Shown piece after piece: positions 23,555 to 31,451 of a stretch of 45,622 nucleotides of DNA. The position numbers and the translations under genes are program-made. The number at the start of each line of letters is the position of its first letter. Position 1 is the stretch's first letter. The notes below the pieces were generated by a model. It was not told where the DNA came from and did not search any database. It saw nothing but the letters and a program-made list of their open reading frames with translations. Location: positions 1 to 45,622 of the forward strand of contig JALHMG010000043.1 of the NCBI GenBank assembly GCA_022844135.1, written 5' to 3'. Origin of the DNA: Lysobacterales bacterium (GTDB taxonomy: Bacteria; Pseudomonadota; Gammaproteobacteria; Xanthomonadales; SZUA-5).

Positions 23555-25024
23555 TTAAAGAGCGCGGCGAACCGCAGCAAGCCAGGCATCGCTGGCGGCA
23601 GCGCGCTGCTCGGCGGTCCATGTCGGCTGATAGTGATCGCGGCCTCGCCACAGTGCTGCCGTGGCTTCGGGCGTGGGCCACCAGCCGATGCCGATGCCGG
23701 CCAGAAGCGCTGCGCCCAGCGCCGTGCTCTCGGGCTCGGCGGCGCACGCAATCGGTATCCCAAGCGCGTCGGCCTGAAACTGGCATAAGAAACGATTGCC
23801 GGTCATGCCGCCATCAATGCGCAACGCATCGATGCTCGCGCCATCGGCGACCATCGCGCGCAACACGTCGGCGTTCTGCCAAGCCACGGCTTCGAGCGCA
23901 GCTCGAACGATATGGGCTCGACCGGTGCCGCGTGTCAGGCCAGTGATCAGTCCTCGCGCGGAACTGTTCCAATGCGGTGCGCCAAGACCGGTGAAGGCTG
24001 GAACTACATGCACGCCACCGTTGTCGTCAACCGCGTTCGCCATTGCTTCGCTCTCTGCGCTACTGGCAATCAGCCCAAGGCCATCGCGCAGCCACTGCAC
24101 CAGCGCGCCGGCCATGAACACCGAGCCCTCCAGCGCGTAACTGCGTACGCCGCCGATCTGCCAGGCCAATGTCGACAACAATCCGTGCCGCGAATGCAGC
24201 CGCTCGCCGGTGTGCAAAAGCATGAAGCAGCCAGTTCCGTAGGTGTTCTTGGCCATGCCAGGGCGCACGCAGCCCTGGCCGAACAGCGCCGCCTGCTGAT
24301 CACCGGCAATGCCGGCAATCGGAATCCGGGCGCCGAAAGCGACGTCGGTCTGCGCGACGACACCGGCGGAGTCGACAATGCGCGGCAGCGTGCTCGCTGG
24401 GATGCCGTAGAGATCGAGCAACGCCGAGTCCCAGGCGCCGCGATCAAGGTCCATCAACTGCGTGCGCGATGCGTTGCTGGCGTCGGTCAGGTGAGCTTGC
24501 CCTGAGGTCAGTCGGTGGATCAGCCAGGCGTCGATCGTGCCGAATGCCAGTTCGCTACGTTCGGCTAATGCTGCGATGCGCGGGTGGTTGTCGAGCAGCC
24601 AGCGCATCTTGCTGGCCGAAAAGTACGGATCGACCACGAGGCCCGTACGCGCCTGCAGCCAAGGCGCTTTGCCGCGTTCCTGAAGCGAGTTGCAAAACGA
24701 TGCGGAGCGCCGGCATTGCCAGACGATCGCCGGGGCAACCGCTTCGCCGCTGGTTTTGTCCCAGGCCACCAGCGTTTCGCGCTGATTGGTGATACCGATG
24801 GCGGCGATGCTGCGCAGGTCAACGCCGGCCGCGCTCAACACGCCATCGATGGCCGCGCGTTGCGTCTCCCAGATGGCGTTGGCATCGGCCTCTACCCAAC
24901 CTGGGTGAGGAAATTGGCAGGCGAAAGTCGCGCCGGACCGTGCGACCACACGGGCGTCGCGATCGACCAGCAATGCCCGCGAGCTGGACGTGCCTTGATC
25001 GAGGGCCAAAAGGTATTGGGTCAT
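23555..25024 (-). CDS. glpK: Glycerol kinase
   Basis: A 489-residue FGGY-family kinase that phosphorylates glycerol to sn-glycerol 3-phosphate. Landmarks are LALDQGTSSSRALLVD at the N-terminus, ITNQRET, PAIVWQCRR, YFSASKMRWLL, GDQQAALFGQ, NTYGTGCFML, PAFTGLGAPHWN, RIDGGMTGNRFL and ESTALGAALLAG. The length is close to E. coli GlpK. MTQYLLALDQG at 25024 is the family-like start; the upstream in-frame extension is not. No glpF or glpD lies adjacent in the window, but a phospholipase gene upstream and a secreted lipase convergent to it suggest a lipid-scavenging setting. Confidence 0.95.
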   Translation of the reverse strand: MTQYLLALDQGTSSSRALLVDRDARVVARSGATFACQFPHPGWVEADANAIWETQRAAIDGVLSAAGVDLRSIAAIGITNQRETLVAWDKTSGEAVAPAIVWQCRRSASFCNSLQERGKAPWLQARTGLVVDPYFSASKMRWLLDNHPRIAALAERSELAFGTIDAWLIHRLTSGQAHLTDASNASRTQLMDLDRGAWDSALLDLYGIPASTLPRIVDSAGVVAQTDVAFGARIPIAGIAGDQQAALFGQGCVRPGMAKNTYGTGCFMLLHTGERLHSRHGLLSTLAWQIGGVRSYALEGSVFMAGALVQWLRDGLGLIASSAESEAMANAVDDNGGVHVVPAFTGLGAPHWNSSARGLITGLTRGTGRAHIVRAALEAVAWQNADVLRAMVADGASIDALRIDGGMTGNRFLCQFQADALGIPIACAAEPESTALGAALLAGIGIGWWPTPEATAALWRGRDHYQPTWTAEQRAAASDAWLAAVRRAL

Positions 25025-25058
25025 CGTGGGGCCATCTGCCAGGAACGGCGGCGCTGGT

Positions 25059-25094
25059 GTCAATGGTCAATAGTGAATAGTCAATAGTCAATGG
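25059..25094. repeat. Heptamer array (TCAATAG)
   Basis: Five consecutive 7-base units of the type TCAATAG/TCAATGG lie about 35 bases upstream of the glycerol kinase start. The period is unbroken. It is a candidate site of repeat-number variation. Confidence 0.75.
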
Positions 25095-25282
25095 AAAAGC
25101 GCTTCGTTAAACCCAGGCGAGGTTTCGCCGCAGACCCACGAGCGGTGTTGGCTGCGCTCGCCCAAAACCAACGAATCTCCACAGCCCCATCGACTCCTGC
25201 GCAGTCGATCGCCCCCACTTTGACCCGAGGGGGCTGCAAAAGAAAAGCCGCCCTTTTAGAAGCGTCTGGCGTGGTCGACCGG
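25095..25282 (-). other. Structured spacer between phospholipase gene and glpK
   Basis: This spacer is rich in inverted repeats. ATCGACT (25189-25195) pairs with AGTCGAT (25203-25209). GCCCCC (25211-25216) pairs with GGGGGC (25229-25234). CAGCCCC (25182-25188) could instead pair with GGGGCTG (25230-25236), so the last two pairings exclude each other. Arms GTTGG and CCAAC lie near 25147 and 25168. On the minus strand a small AAAAG/CTTTT hairpin followed by TTTT near 25242-25258 may end the phospholipase transcript. No gene is supported here. Confidence 0.4.
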
Positions 25283-26899
25283 TTAATCGAACATGCCCTT
25301 GACCACCTCGGCGTTGCTCGGTTGCCCCGCCGCCGGCCGCCAATCGGCCGCGAGATTCCAGCACCAGAAGTGCGCCAATGCGCTCACGGCGATGGTATTC
25401 AACTTGAGCATGGTGAACGTGTTGTACAGCGGGAATTCCAGGAATCCGGCAACATCGATAGCGTCTTTGACCTCCCAGCTCAACTGATTCCAGAACGCCG
25501 GGACGAAATCGTTGTACATCCACAGAACATCGACGGTGGTGTTGCCGGCCACGCCGAACCATGAGTTCGCCAGAACGGGCAACGTTTGCCGCACCACGAT
25601 GGGCACGCCTGCCTGACGTTTGGCCCAGAGGGCCTGCTGCAGCGCGGCGAAACTGCTGGTCGGGAACACCTGGTTATGGCGGAACAAGCGCACCGAGCTG
25701 CTGCCCTCGTTCTGGCTGTAGGGCACGTAGCCGACGCCTTTGACGTACGGCTGCAGCCCGAACAGCGGCGGCAAGTCGCTGGAAACGATGATGTTGCTGC
25801 CATCGAAACCGAGCGCCTCATCGGTGTTGATGCCCACCAGGACTCGTCCCACGCCGCGCGCCAGCATGGCATTCAATCCCAGGTTCTCCAGACTCCCGCC
25901 ATCGGCGAAGCGATAGGTTTTTTCGGCAACGGTTTTGCGCGTGGCGATGGGGAAATAGCCATAGCGCGGCACCAGACCGTTGAGCGCTGGATGCTGCTCC
26001 TCGAGCTCCTGCGCGAAGGCGGCGCTGCTACTGCCGACAATGTCGGCCAGCGTGTAGCGGCGCTTGGCGGGTGCGACCGCCATTTCGTTGTTCCCCAGAT
26101 CTCTGACGTACGCGCCGGTCATCGCCATCGAATCCATCAACCCGCCGCCAATGATCGGCTGGGTGTCTGGAATCGGCTGGCGCACGCCGAGCATGAAATT
26201 GGCTTCGAACGGCGCCAGATCGGCGTTGGCGGAGTCGTCGGTGAACAGCGCGGTGTTGAAAATCATGAAAGGCCGCTTGCGACTGACCGTATAAAAATCC
26301 CCGCTCGTCAATGAGGGATTGCGCGCCAGCGTGCCGTTCGGGAGCTTCAGATAAGCGTCGGTCCAACTGAAAAAATGCTGATCAAAATGGTTCTGATCAG
26401 GGTCGGGCGACCAAAGCCCGAAAGGTCGCAGCACGCTGTGGCCGATCAAACCCTGCCACAAGTCGCTGTTCGGATAACTCCACTCATATTTGAGTTTGAG
26501 GATTTCGCCAAGATCGCTCAGTACACCCAGGCCCAAGGGCACGCTGCCGAGATTGTTCGGCGGCAGTTGATCGAGCGCGTAGGGCAGCGATCCAGTGACC
26601 GTGAGCTGGCTCGGATCGAGCACCGCCGTGCCGAGGAAATCGGCATCGCTGATCGATGCCGGAAGATAGGTGTACAAACTGTTGGCCCAGGTGCCGCCGG
26701 ACACCGACGAGATCGCAAAAATCTGGTCCATCAGGCCCAATGCATCGAGTGCCCGCAACTGACCCATGGCGCACGTCAGCGCGCGCGAGCCGCCGCCCGA
26801 CAAGCACAGGCCAATCGCAGACGGCGGCGCTTGAACGCCAGGCACCGCAGTTTGCACGGCCGGCAGCGGCAGGAATGAGGTGTTGAGATTGGCGGGCAT
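25283..26899 (-). CDS. cPLA2/patatin-like phospholipase
   Basis: A 538-residue protein with the layout of the cytosolic phospholipase A2 catalytic family. It has an oxyanion loop LSGGGSRAL (33-41), a nucleophile elbow SSVSGGTWANSLY with Ser about 67, and the catalytic aspartate in RFADGGSLENLGL (about 350). The Ser-Gly-Gly-Thr/Ser-Trp form is typical of cPLA2/lysophospholipase rather than ordinary bacterial patatins (GxSxG). No signal peptide is evident. The ATG at 26899 has AGAGGAG upstream, so the longer frame to 27037 is rejected. It would hydrolyse phospholipid acyl esters. Glycerol kinase lies downstream on the same strand, but the 258-base structured gap argues against a tight operon. 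Confidence 0.82.
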   Translation of the reverse strand: MPANLNTSFLPLPAVQTAVPGVQAPPSAIGLCLSGGGSRALTCAMGQLRALDALGLMDQIFAISSVSGGTWANSLYTYLPASISDADFLGTAVLDPSQLTVTGSLPYALDQLPPNNLGSVPLGLGVLSDLGEILKLKYEWSYPNSDLWQGLIGHSVLRPFGLWSPDPDQNHFDQHFFSWTDAYLKLPNGTLARNPSLTSGDFYTVSRKRPFMIFNTALFTDDSANADLAPFEANFMLGVRQPIPDTQPIIGGGLMDSMAMTGAYVRDLGNNEMAVAPAKRRYTLADIVGSSSAAFAQELEEQHPALNGLVPRYGYFPIATRKTVAEKTYRFADGGSLENLGLNAMLARGVGRVLVGINTDEALGFDGSNIIVSSDLPPLFGLQPYVKGVGYVPYSQNEGSSSVRLFRHNQVFPTSSFAALQQALWAKRQAGVPIVVRQTLPVLANSWFGVAGNTTVDVLWMYNDFVPAFWNQLSWEVKDAIDVAGFLEFPLYNTFTMLKLNTIAVSALAHFWCWNLAADWRPAAGQPSNAEVVKGMFD

Positions 26900-27144
26900 T
26901 AGGCACTCCTCTAACGCGTGGCTGAGAAACAGACCTCGTGTGCGTTGCGGGGCGCGCGAATGTCTGGCTTGGTACGGAATGCTGCGCGCAACTTTAACGT
27001 AGTGCAAATCGGTGTGCATGGGTTGGCGACACCGCAAAGTCAGGGGCTTGGCGGAAAAGCTTGCCGTTCAGGCGAAACTTGCGGGCAATCGGCCAAGCGC
27101 CTAGAATGCGTCCTAACGACAACTAACACTCAAGGAAGTCGTTA

Positions 27145-27738
27145 ATGTCAGCCCAGGCTTATGCCATTCGGTCGCTGGAACCAGCCTCGGTTGGCGATAA
27201 ATCCGATAGTGAATACGTGCGCGCTGCGCTCGAAAACTTCAAACTGCGCGGCTTTCGGCCAATCGGCAGATTGTCCTCCACGGCGCTATCTGGACCTGAG
27301 ATCGCGGCGCTGGATGCCGTTGGACTGAGCGCTACAGCGACTACGGCGGCAGATGCGGATCGTGCTCGGGAGCAGGCGTTGCACGCATTCTTCGATGCCT
27401 ATCGGGATTCGCTCACCACCGCCGATGTGGCCGAGCTGCTCGGCGTCAATACCTCGCGGATTCGCCAGCGCGTCAAGGAGCGAACGCTGTTGCCGATTGC
27501 GCATGAGCCGGAATTGCGCTTCCCAACTGCATGGTTCGAGGCAGGCAAAGAGGTGCCTGGTTTGCGCCAGGCGCTTGCCGCATTGCCTGCTGATATGCGC
27601 ACGCTTGAAGCCTTATCCTGGTGGCTCACTGACAATGACGAACTGGGCGTGTCGCCGCGAACGTATTTGCTGAAGAGCGGCGACACTCGGCGCGTGGTTG
27701 CGCTTGCCGCTGCCTTGGTCCGTGGCGAAGCTGCCTGA
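27145..27738 (+). CDS. Antitoxin of a RES-type toxin-antitoxin pair
   Basis: A 197-residue protein. A helix-turn-helix lies at about 92-112 (TTADVAELLGVNTSRIRQRV), followed by a wing-like LRFPTAWFE. The C-terminal part (about 150-195, LEALSWWLTDNDELG then SPRTYLLKSGDTRRVVALAA) resembles the toxin-binding domain of Xre/MbcA/ParS antitoxins, which ends in a short region covering the RES active site. It lies directly upstream of and overlaps the RES-domain gene, as expected for antitoxins of this class. It probably represses its own operon, inferred from the family. The start ATG 27145 has AAGGAAG nearby. Confidence 0.75.
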   Translation: MSAQAYAIRSLEPASVGDKSDSEYVRAALENFKLRGFRPIGRLSSTALSGPEIAALDAVGLSATATTAADADRAREQALHAFFDAYRDSLTTADVAELLGVNTSRIRQRVKERTLLPIAHEPELRFPTAWFEAGKEVPGLRQALAALPADMRTLEALSWWLTDNDELGVSPRTYLLKSGDTRRVVALAAALVRGEAA

Positions 27739-28357
27739 GCCCAATCTGGGCAAGCTTAAGGCGCTGACACCGGCAGTCGTGGAACTGCCGACAGGAACGC
27801 CCCTTGCGCGCATCTATTTCGCTGGAGGCATGCATCCAACTGCGTGGAATGCATTGCGCCACTTTGGCCCGCTGGCGCGTGCGCGTTTCGACCACCACGA
27901 TGTCGATGAAAGCGGCTTGCCATTCGAACAGCAGCGCGGCATTGCGTACCTGGCGCCTCTCGCCGTCACTTGCCTCGCAGAGGTGTTTCAGGCGACTCGC
28001 GCGATCGATCGCAGCGCAGGCGATCCTGCCTTGGCAGTTTTCGATTGCGCCAGAGCGTTGAAGCTTCTCGATCTGGCCGGTGTTTTCGCAACACGCATGG
28101 GTGCCTCGTTGGCTATCCATTCGGGCCCGAGGAACCGCACCCGCGCCTGGGCGCATGCGCTTTACGAGGCGTATCCGGATCTCGACGGAATTCGCTATCT
28201 ATCGTCGATGCGGCCGGGCACGTCGGCTGTTGCGCTGTTCGAACGCGGGTCCGACGCTTTTCCGCCGTTTCCGCGGTTCAATCGCTTACTGATCGATCCA
28301 ACGCTCACAAATCTGATCGACGCGTGTGCCCTGGAGATTGGGTACCTGCGCGTGTAA
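27722..28357 (+). CDS. RES-domain toxin (predicted NAD+-degrading)
   Basis: A 211-residue protein with the RES pattern: an arginine in LARARFDHH, a glutamate in LAEVFQATR and a serine in RYLSSM. Supporting family features are RIYFAGGMHPTAWN, GIAYLAP, RNRTRAWAHALYEAYPDLDG and SAVALFERG. RES toxins such as MbcT degrade NAD+ by phosphorolysis and halt growth. The GTG at 27722 (VAKLPEPNLGKLKALTPAVV) overlaps the antitoxin stop by 17 bases; a GTG/ATG-type start at 27698 is an alternative. Translational coupling to the antitoxin is likely. A cluster of hairpins follows the stop codon. Confidence 0.82.
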   Translation: MAKLPEPNLGKLKALTPAVVELPTGTPLARIYFAGGMHPTAWNALRHFGPLARARFDHHDVDESGLPFEQQRGIAYLAPLAVTCLAEVFQATRAIDRSAGDPALAVFDCARALKLLDLAGVFATRMGASLAIHSGPRNRTRAWAHALYEAYPDLDGIRYLSSMRPGTSAVALFERGSDAFPPFPRFNRLLIDPTLTNLIDACALEIGYLRV

Positions 28358-28384
28358 CGGTGCCGCAAGAACAATAGCACGATG

Positions 28385-28542
28385 TTGAGAAACGCACTTC
28401 CTGTGTGTTTCTCAAGTCGCGAGTCCGGCGCATGTCCGGACTCGCTCTCCATTGATCAAACACTTACGTGCTTGATCAATGTGCGAACCATCCATGGTTC
28501 GCGCTAGCAGGCTGTTTCTCAACAGCCTGATAGGCCGTGGCC
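28385..28542. repeat. Cluster of tandem hairpins between convergent genes
   Basis: Consecutive stem-loops: TTGAGAAACGCAC (28385-28397) with GTGTGTTTCTCAA (28403-28415); GCGAGTCCGG (28419-28428) with CCGGACTCGC (28436-28445); ATTGATCAAACAC (28451-28463) with GTGCTTGATCAAT (28468-28480); GCGAACCAT (28483-28491) with ATGGTTCGC (28494-28502); CAGGCTGTT (28508-28516) with AACAGCCTG (28521-28529); and GGCC (28533-28536) with GGCC (28539-28542). Spacing is only three to six bases. TGTTTCTCAA occurs in both the first and fifth hairpins, so alternative pairing is possible. None has a U-tract. Confidence 0.8.
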
Positions 28543-28543
28543 G

Positions 28544-28572
28544 AAAAAAAAAGGGCGCGATAAATCGCGCCC
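28544..28572 (-). terminator. Intrinsic terminator of the M16 peptidase gene
   Basis: Arms GGGCGCGAT (28553-28561) and ATCGCGCCC (28564-28572) are followed on the minus strand by nine U (A run at 28544-28552). This is a classic Rho-independent terminator 34 bases after the peptidase stop. Confidence 0.9.
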
Positions 28573-28606
28573 CTCGTTCCTTCTCGTATCTGCGCGAATG
28601 GCGACC

Positions 28607-31336
28607 CTAAGGAACCGGGTTCCCGTCCTCGTCGACCACGGTGACCGGGCCGAGATCCAGTGCGCGCACGCTGGCTTCGATCTTGCTCAGATCGCCCACC
28701 ACGACCCAGGTCAGCGCCTGCGGCTGGATGACTTCTTTGGCCGCCGCGCGCACCGTTTCGAGAGTCTGCGCTTCGATGCGCGCCTTGCTCTGGCGTACGT
28801 AGTCGTCTGGGCGGTTGTATTGAACGATCGAGCGCAGCGCGCCCTGGACTGCGCCGATAGTCTCAAAAGCGCCGGGCAAGGAGCGTACATCGCGCTCTTT
28901 GATCTTGCTCAGCTCGTCCTCAGTTGCCGGCTCATCGCCCAGATAACCGGCGATTTCGCTTTTGATCTCGACGATCGACTCGGCGGACTTGTCGGTTTGC
29001 ACCGGCGCGATCACGATCCACGGCCGCTGGCCCAGCGCGTTGGGCAGGCTGATGCCAGCGCCATAACTCCAGTGCTTCTCCTCGCGCAGGTTCATATTGA
29101 TGCGCGAGGTGAAGCCGCCGCCGAGGATCGAGTTCATCGTGCCGATATCGGTGAGATTCGGCGCCAGCGAATTCGGCGCCAGATGGCCGGCCATAATCAC
29201 CGTCTGCGGTGCATCGGGGCGGTCGAGCAGGAAAACGCGCTGACTGCCGGGCATGGGTACTGCGGGCAAAGACACCTCAGCCTTCGCGACGCTGGGCGCG
29301 CGCCAATCGCCGAAGTGCTTTTCGAGGAGCGGCAACAGCTCGTCCATACGGATATCGCCCGAGACCAGGATGCGCGCGTTATCCGGTCGAATCGCAGCAG
29401 CGTGATAGGCAAGCAGATCCTCGCGCTTGAGCGCCGCGATGCTGGCTTCGGTCCCTGAGCCGGTGAACGGCGCGGAGTACGGATGCGACTCGCCGTACAA
29501 CAAGCGCGGCATCAATCGGAAACCCAAGGAGTTCGGCTCGGATTTCTCCTGCTTGATGCCCGCCAGCCACTGCTGGCGAACGCGCTCGATTTCCTTGTCG
29601 GGGAAGGTCGGGCGGCGCACCAGATCGGCCAGAATGGCCAATGACGGGTCGATCTGCTCAGTCAGGCTGGAGACCCCCACGTTGCCAAAGTCGAGACCCG
29701 CGCCTGCTGAGAATTCCGCGCCCAGACCCTTCAGTGCGTTGGCGATGGCCAGCGAATCGCGCTTGCCGGCGCCTTCGTCCAGCATGCTGAACGTGAAGCT
29801 CGCGGTGCCCGTGGGTCGACCAACGTCGGCCGCCGTGCCGCCGTCGAACAGCAACTCCACGTTGACCAGCGGAACGCCGCCGCGCGCTGCCAACACCACC
29901 GGCACGCCGTTTTTCAAGCTGGCGCGGTCGATGGCCGGGAAATCCACCTCAGGGAAGCTGGCGACCACCGGCACACCTTTGCTGCGATCGACCGCGCTGG
30001 TTTCGCTGTTGCTGTATTTCGGCTGCGGATGCACCTCCAGCGTGTACTTGCCGCGGCTCAACCAGCGTTTCGCCGCACCGGCGACATCGCTCGCGCTGGC
30101 ATCCAGCTGGCGTTGCAACGACACCCGAAAGCACCCCGGATCGTCCTGATAAACCGCGCACTCGGCAAGCACGCCAGCCTTGCCGGCGAAGCCACCCACG
30201 CGCTGGATGCCGCGCACGAAGTTGCTGCGAAGTTCGGTCCGCGCGGCCGCCAGTTCTTCCGGCGTCGGGCCGCCATCGAGCAGTCGCTGCAATTCCTCAG
30301 CGATCGCGGTCTCGACCGTTGCCATGGGCACCCCAGCCTTGACGTCGGCCTGGATCACGAACAAGCCGGCAAGCTCGAAAATCATCGGGTACGCGACCAC
30401 GCTATCGGCGATACGGTCGTTCTGCACCAGGCGCTGGTACAGCCGCGATGTCTTGCCTTGCCCCAACACTTGCGCCGCGATCTCCAGGTAGTCAGCATCC
30501 GCCGTGCCGAGCTGCGCGACATTCCACGCCATGTGCACGCGCGACTGCGCGACCCGATCGAACATCACCTCGCGAGTGCCCTCGCTGCGTGGCGCCACCC
30601 AGGCCTCCATACGAGTCAGGGGCGGGCCCGCGTCGATGTGTCCGAAATGGCGTTGCACTTTTTCTTTGGCCTCGGCAAGCGTCACATCGCCCGCCAGCAC
30701 CAGCGTCGCATTCGCAGCGCCATAGTACTGTTTGAACCAATCCTTCACGTCATCGAGGGATGCGGCTTCAAGATCTTCCATCGAGCCGATCGTCGTCCAT
30801 CGATAGGGATGGCCTTCCGGGAAGCTGGCACGCTGCAGGGCTTCGAACACGCGGCCGTATGGTGAGTTTTCGCCCTGGCGCTTTTCGTTCTTCACCACGC
30901 CACGTTGCTCATCCAGACGCGCCTGGTCGATCACGCCGAGCAAATGGCCCATGCGATCGGATTCCATCCACAGCGCCATGTCGAGTGCAGTTTTCGGCAC
31001 GGTCTGGAAGTAGTTGGTGCGATCCAGCCACGTTGTGCCATTCATGTCGGTAGCGCCGACACGTTCGAACGGCTTGAAGTACTCGTCGTTGTAGTTCTCC
31101 GTGCCCTGGAACATCAAGTGCTCGAACAAATGCGCAAAGCCCGTGCGACCCGGCTTTTCGTCTTTCGATCCGACGTGGTACCAGATCGACACCGCCACCA
31201 CCGGCGCTTTCTTGTCTTCATGCACGACAACCGTCAGCCCGTTGTCGAGCTTGAACGTATCGAAGGGAATATCGAGTTCTGCGGCAGGTACGGCAGTCGC
31301 GAACATGAGTGCGGCGGCGAGGGCTATTCGAGTCAT
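28607..31336 (-). CDS. Periplasmic M16-family zinc peptidase (pitrilysin/PqqL-like)
   Basis: A 909-residue exported peptidase. It begins with a signal peptide (MTRIALAAALMFATAVPAAE). The first M16 domain carries the inverted zinc motif HLFEH (69-73) and a downstream glutamate in DEQRGVVKNEKRQ as third ligand. M16 core and C-terminal repeats follow, including a second, inactive-type domain from about 490 (PAIDRASLKNGVPVVLAARG, no HxxEH). The size and four-domain pattern fit single-chain M16 enzymes that degrade peptides in a closing chamber. The open frame runs on upstream to 31735 only over the urocanase gene and is not coding; the ATG at 31336 gives the signal peptide. It ends in a strong intrinsic terminator. 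Confidence 0.93.
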   Translation of the reverse strand: MTRIALAAALMFATAVPAAELDIPFDTFKLDNGLTVVVHEDKKAPVVAVSIWYHVGSKDEKPGRTGFAHLFEHLMFQGTENYNDEYFKPFERVGATDMNGTTWLDRTNYFQTVPKTALDMALWMESDRMGHLLGVIDQARLDEQRGVVKNEKRQGENSPYGRVFEALQRASFPEGHPYRWTTIGSMEDLEAASLDDVKDWFKQYYGAANATLVLAGDVTLAEAKEKVQRHFGHIDAGPPLTRMEAWVAPRSEGTREVMFDRVAQSRVHMAWNVAQLGTADADYLEIAAQVLGQGKTSRLYQRLVQNDRIADSVVAYPMIFELAGLFVIQADVKAGVPMATVETAIAEELQRLLDGGPTPEELAAARTELRSNFVRGIQRVGGFAGKAGVLAECAVYQDDPGCFRVSLQRQLDASASDVAGAAKRWLSRGKYTLEVHPQPKYSNSETSAVDRSKGVPVVASFPEVDFPAIDRASLKNGVPVVLAARGGVPLVNVELLFDGGTAADVGRPTGTASFTFSMLDEGAGKRDSLAIANALKGLGAEFSAGAGLDFGNVGVSSLTEQIDPSLAILADLVRRPTFPDKEIERVRQQWLAGIKQEKSEPNSLGFRLMPRLLYGESHPYSAPFTGSGTEASIAALKREDLLAYHAAAIRPDNARILVSGDIRMDELLPLLEKHFGDWRAPSVAKAEVSLPAVPMPGSQRVFLLDRPDAPQTVIMAGHLAPNSLAPNLTDIGTMNSILGGGFTSRINMNLREEKHWSYGAGISLPNALGQRPWIVIAPVQTDKSAESIVEIKSEIAGYLGDEPATEDELSKIKERDVRSLPGAFETIGAVQGALRSIVQYNRPDDYVRQSKARIEAQTLETVRAAAKEVIQPQALTWVVVGDLSKIEASVRALDLGPVTVVDEDGNPVP

Positions 31337-31338
31337 TG

Positions 31339-31369
31339 GGTTTCGGTTGGTTAGTGATTGGTGTGTGCC
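31339..31369. repeat. Degenerate G/T heptamer tract
   Basis: About four 7-base units of GTTGGTT/GTGATTG type lie directly upstream of the M16 start, between it and urocanase. The periodicity is weaker than in the other arrays. Confidence 0.4.
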
Positions 31370-31451
31370 GGAGCACGAGTACTTGAAACACGGGCGAGGT
31401 GAAGGGGGCGAGTGAAATCGACGCGGCGCCCCGATTGCCCGCGGGCGGGAT

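Noticed and set aside
25059-25094. Possible CRISPR-like array
   Set aside because: Units are 7 bases with no spacers, so this is a short tandem repeat.
25107-25562. Minus-strand frame of 151 residues
   Set aside because: It overlaps the phospholipase 3' end in another frame and the structured spacer; no family pattern or ribosome site.
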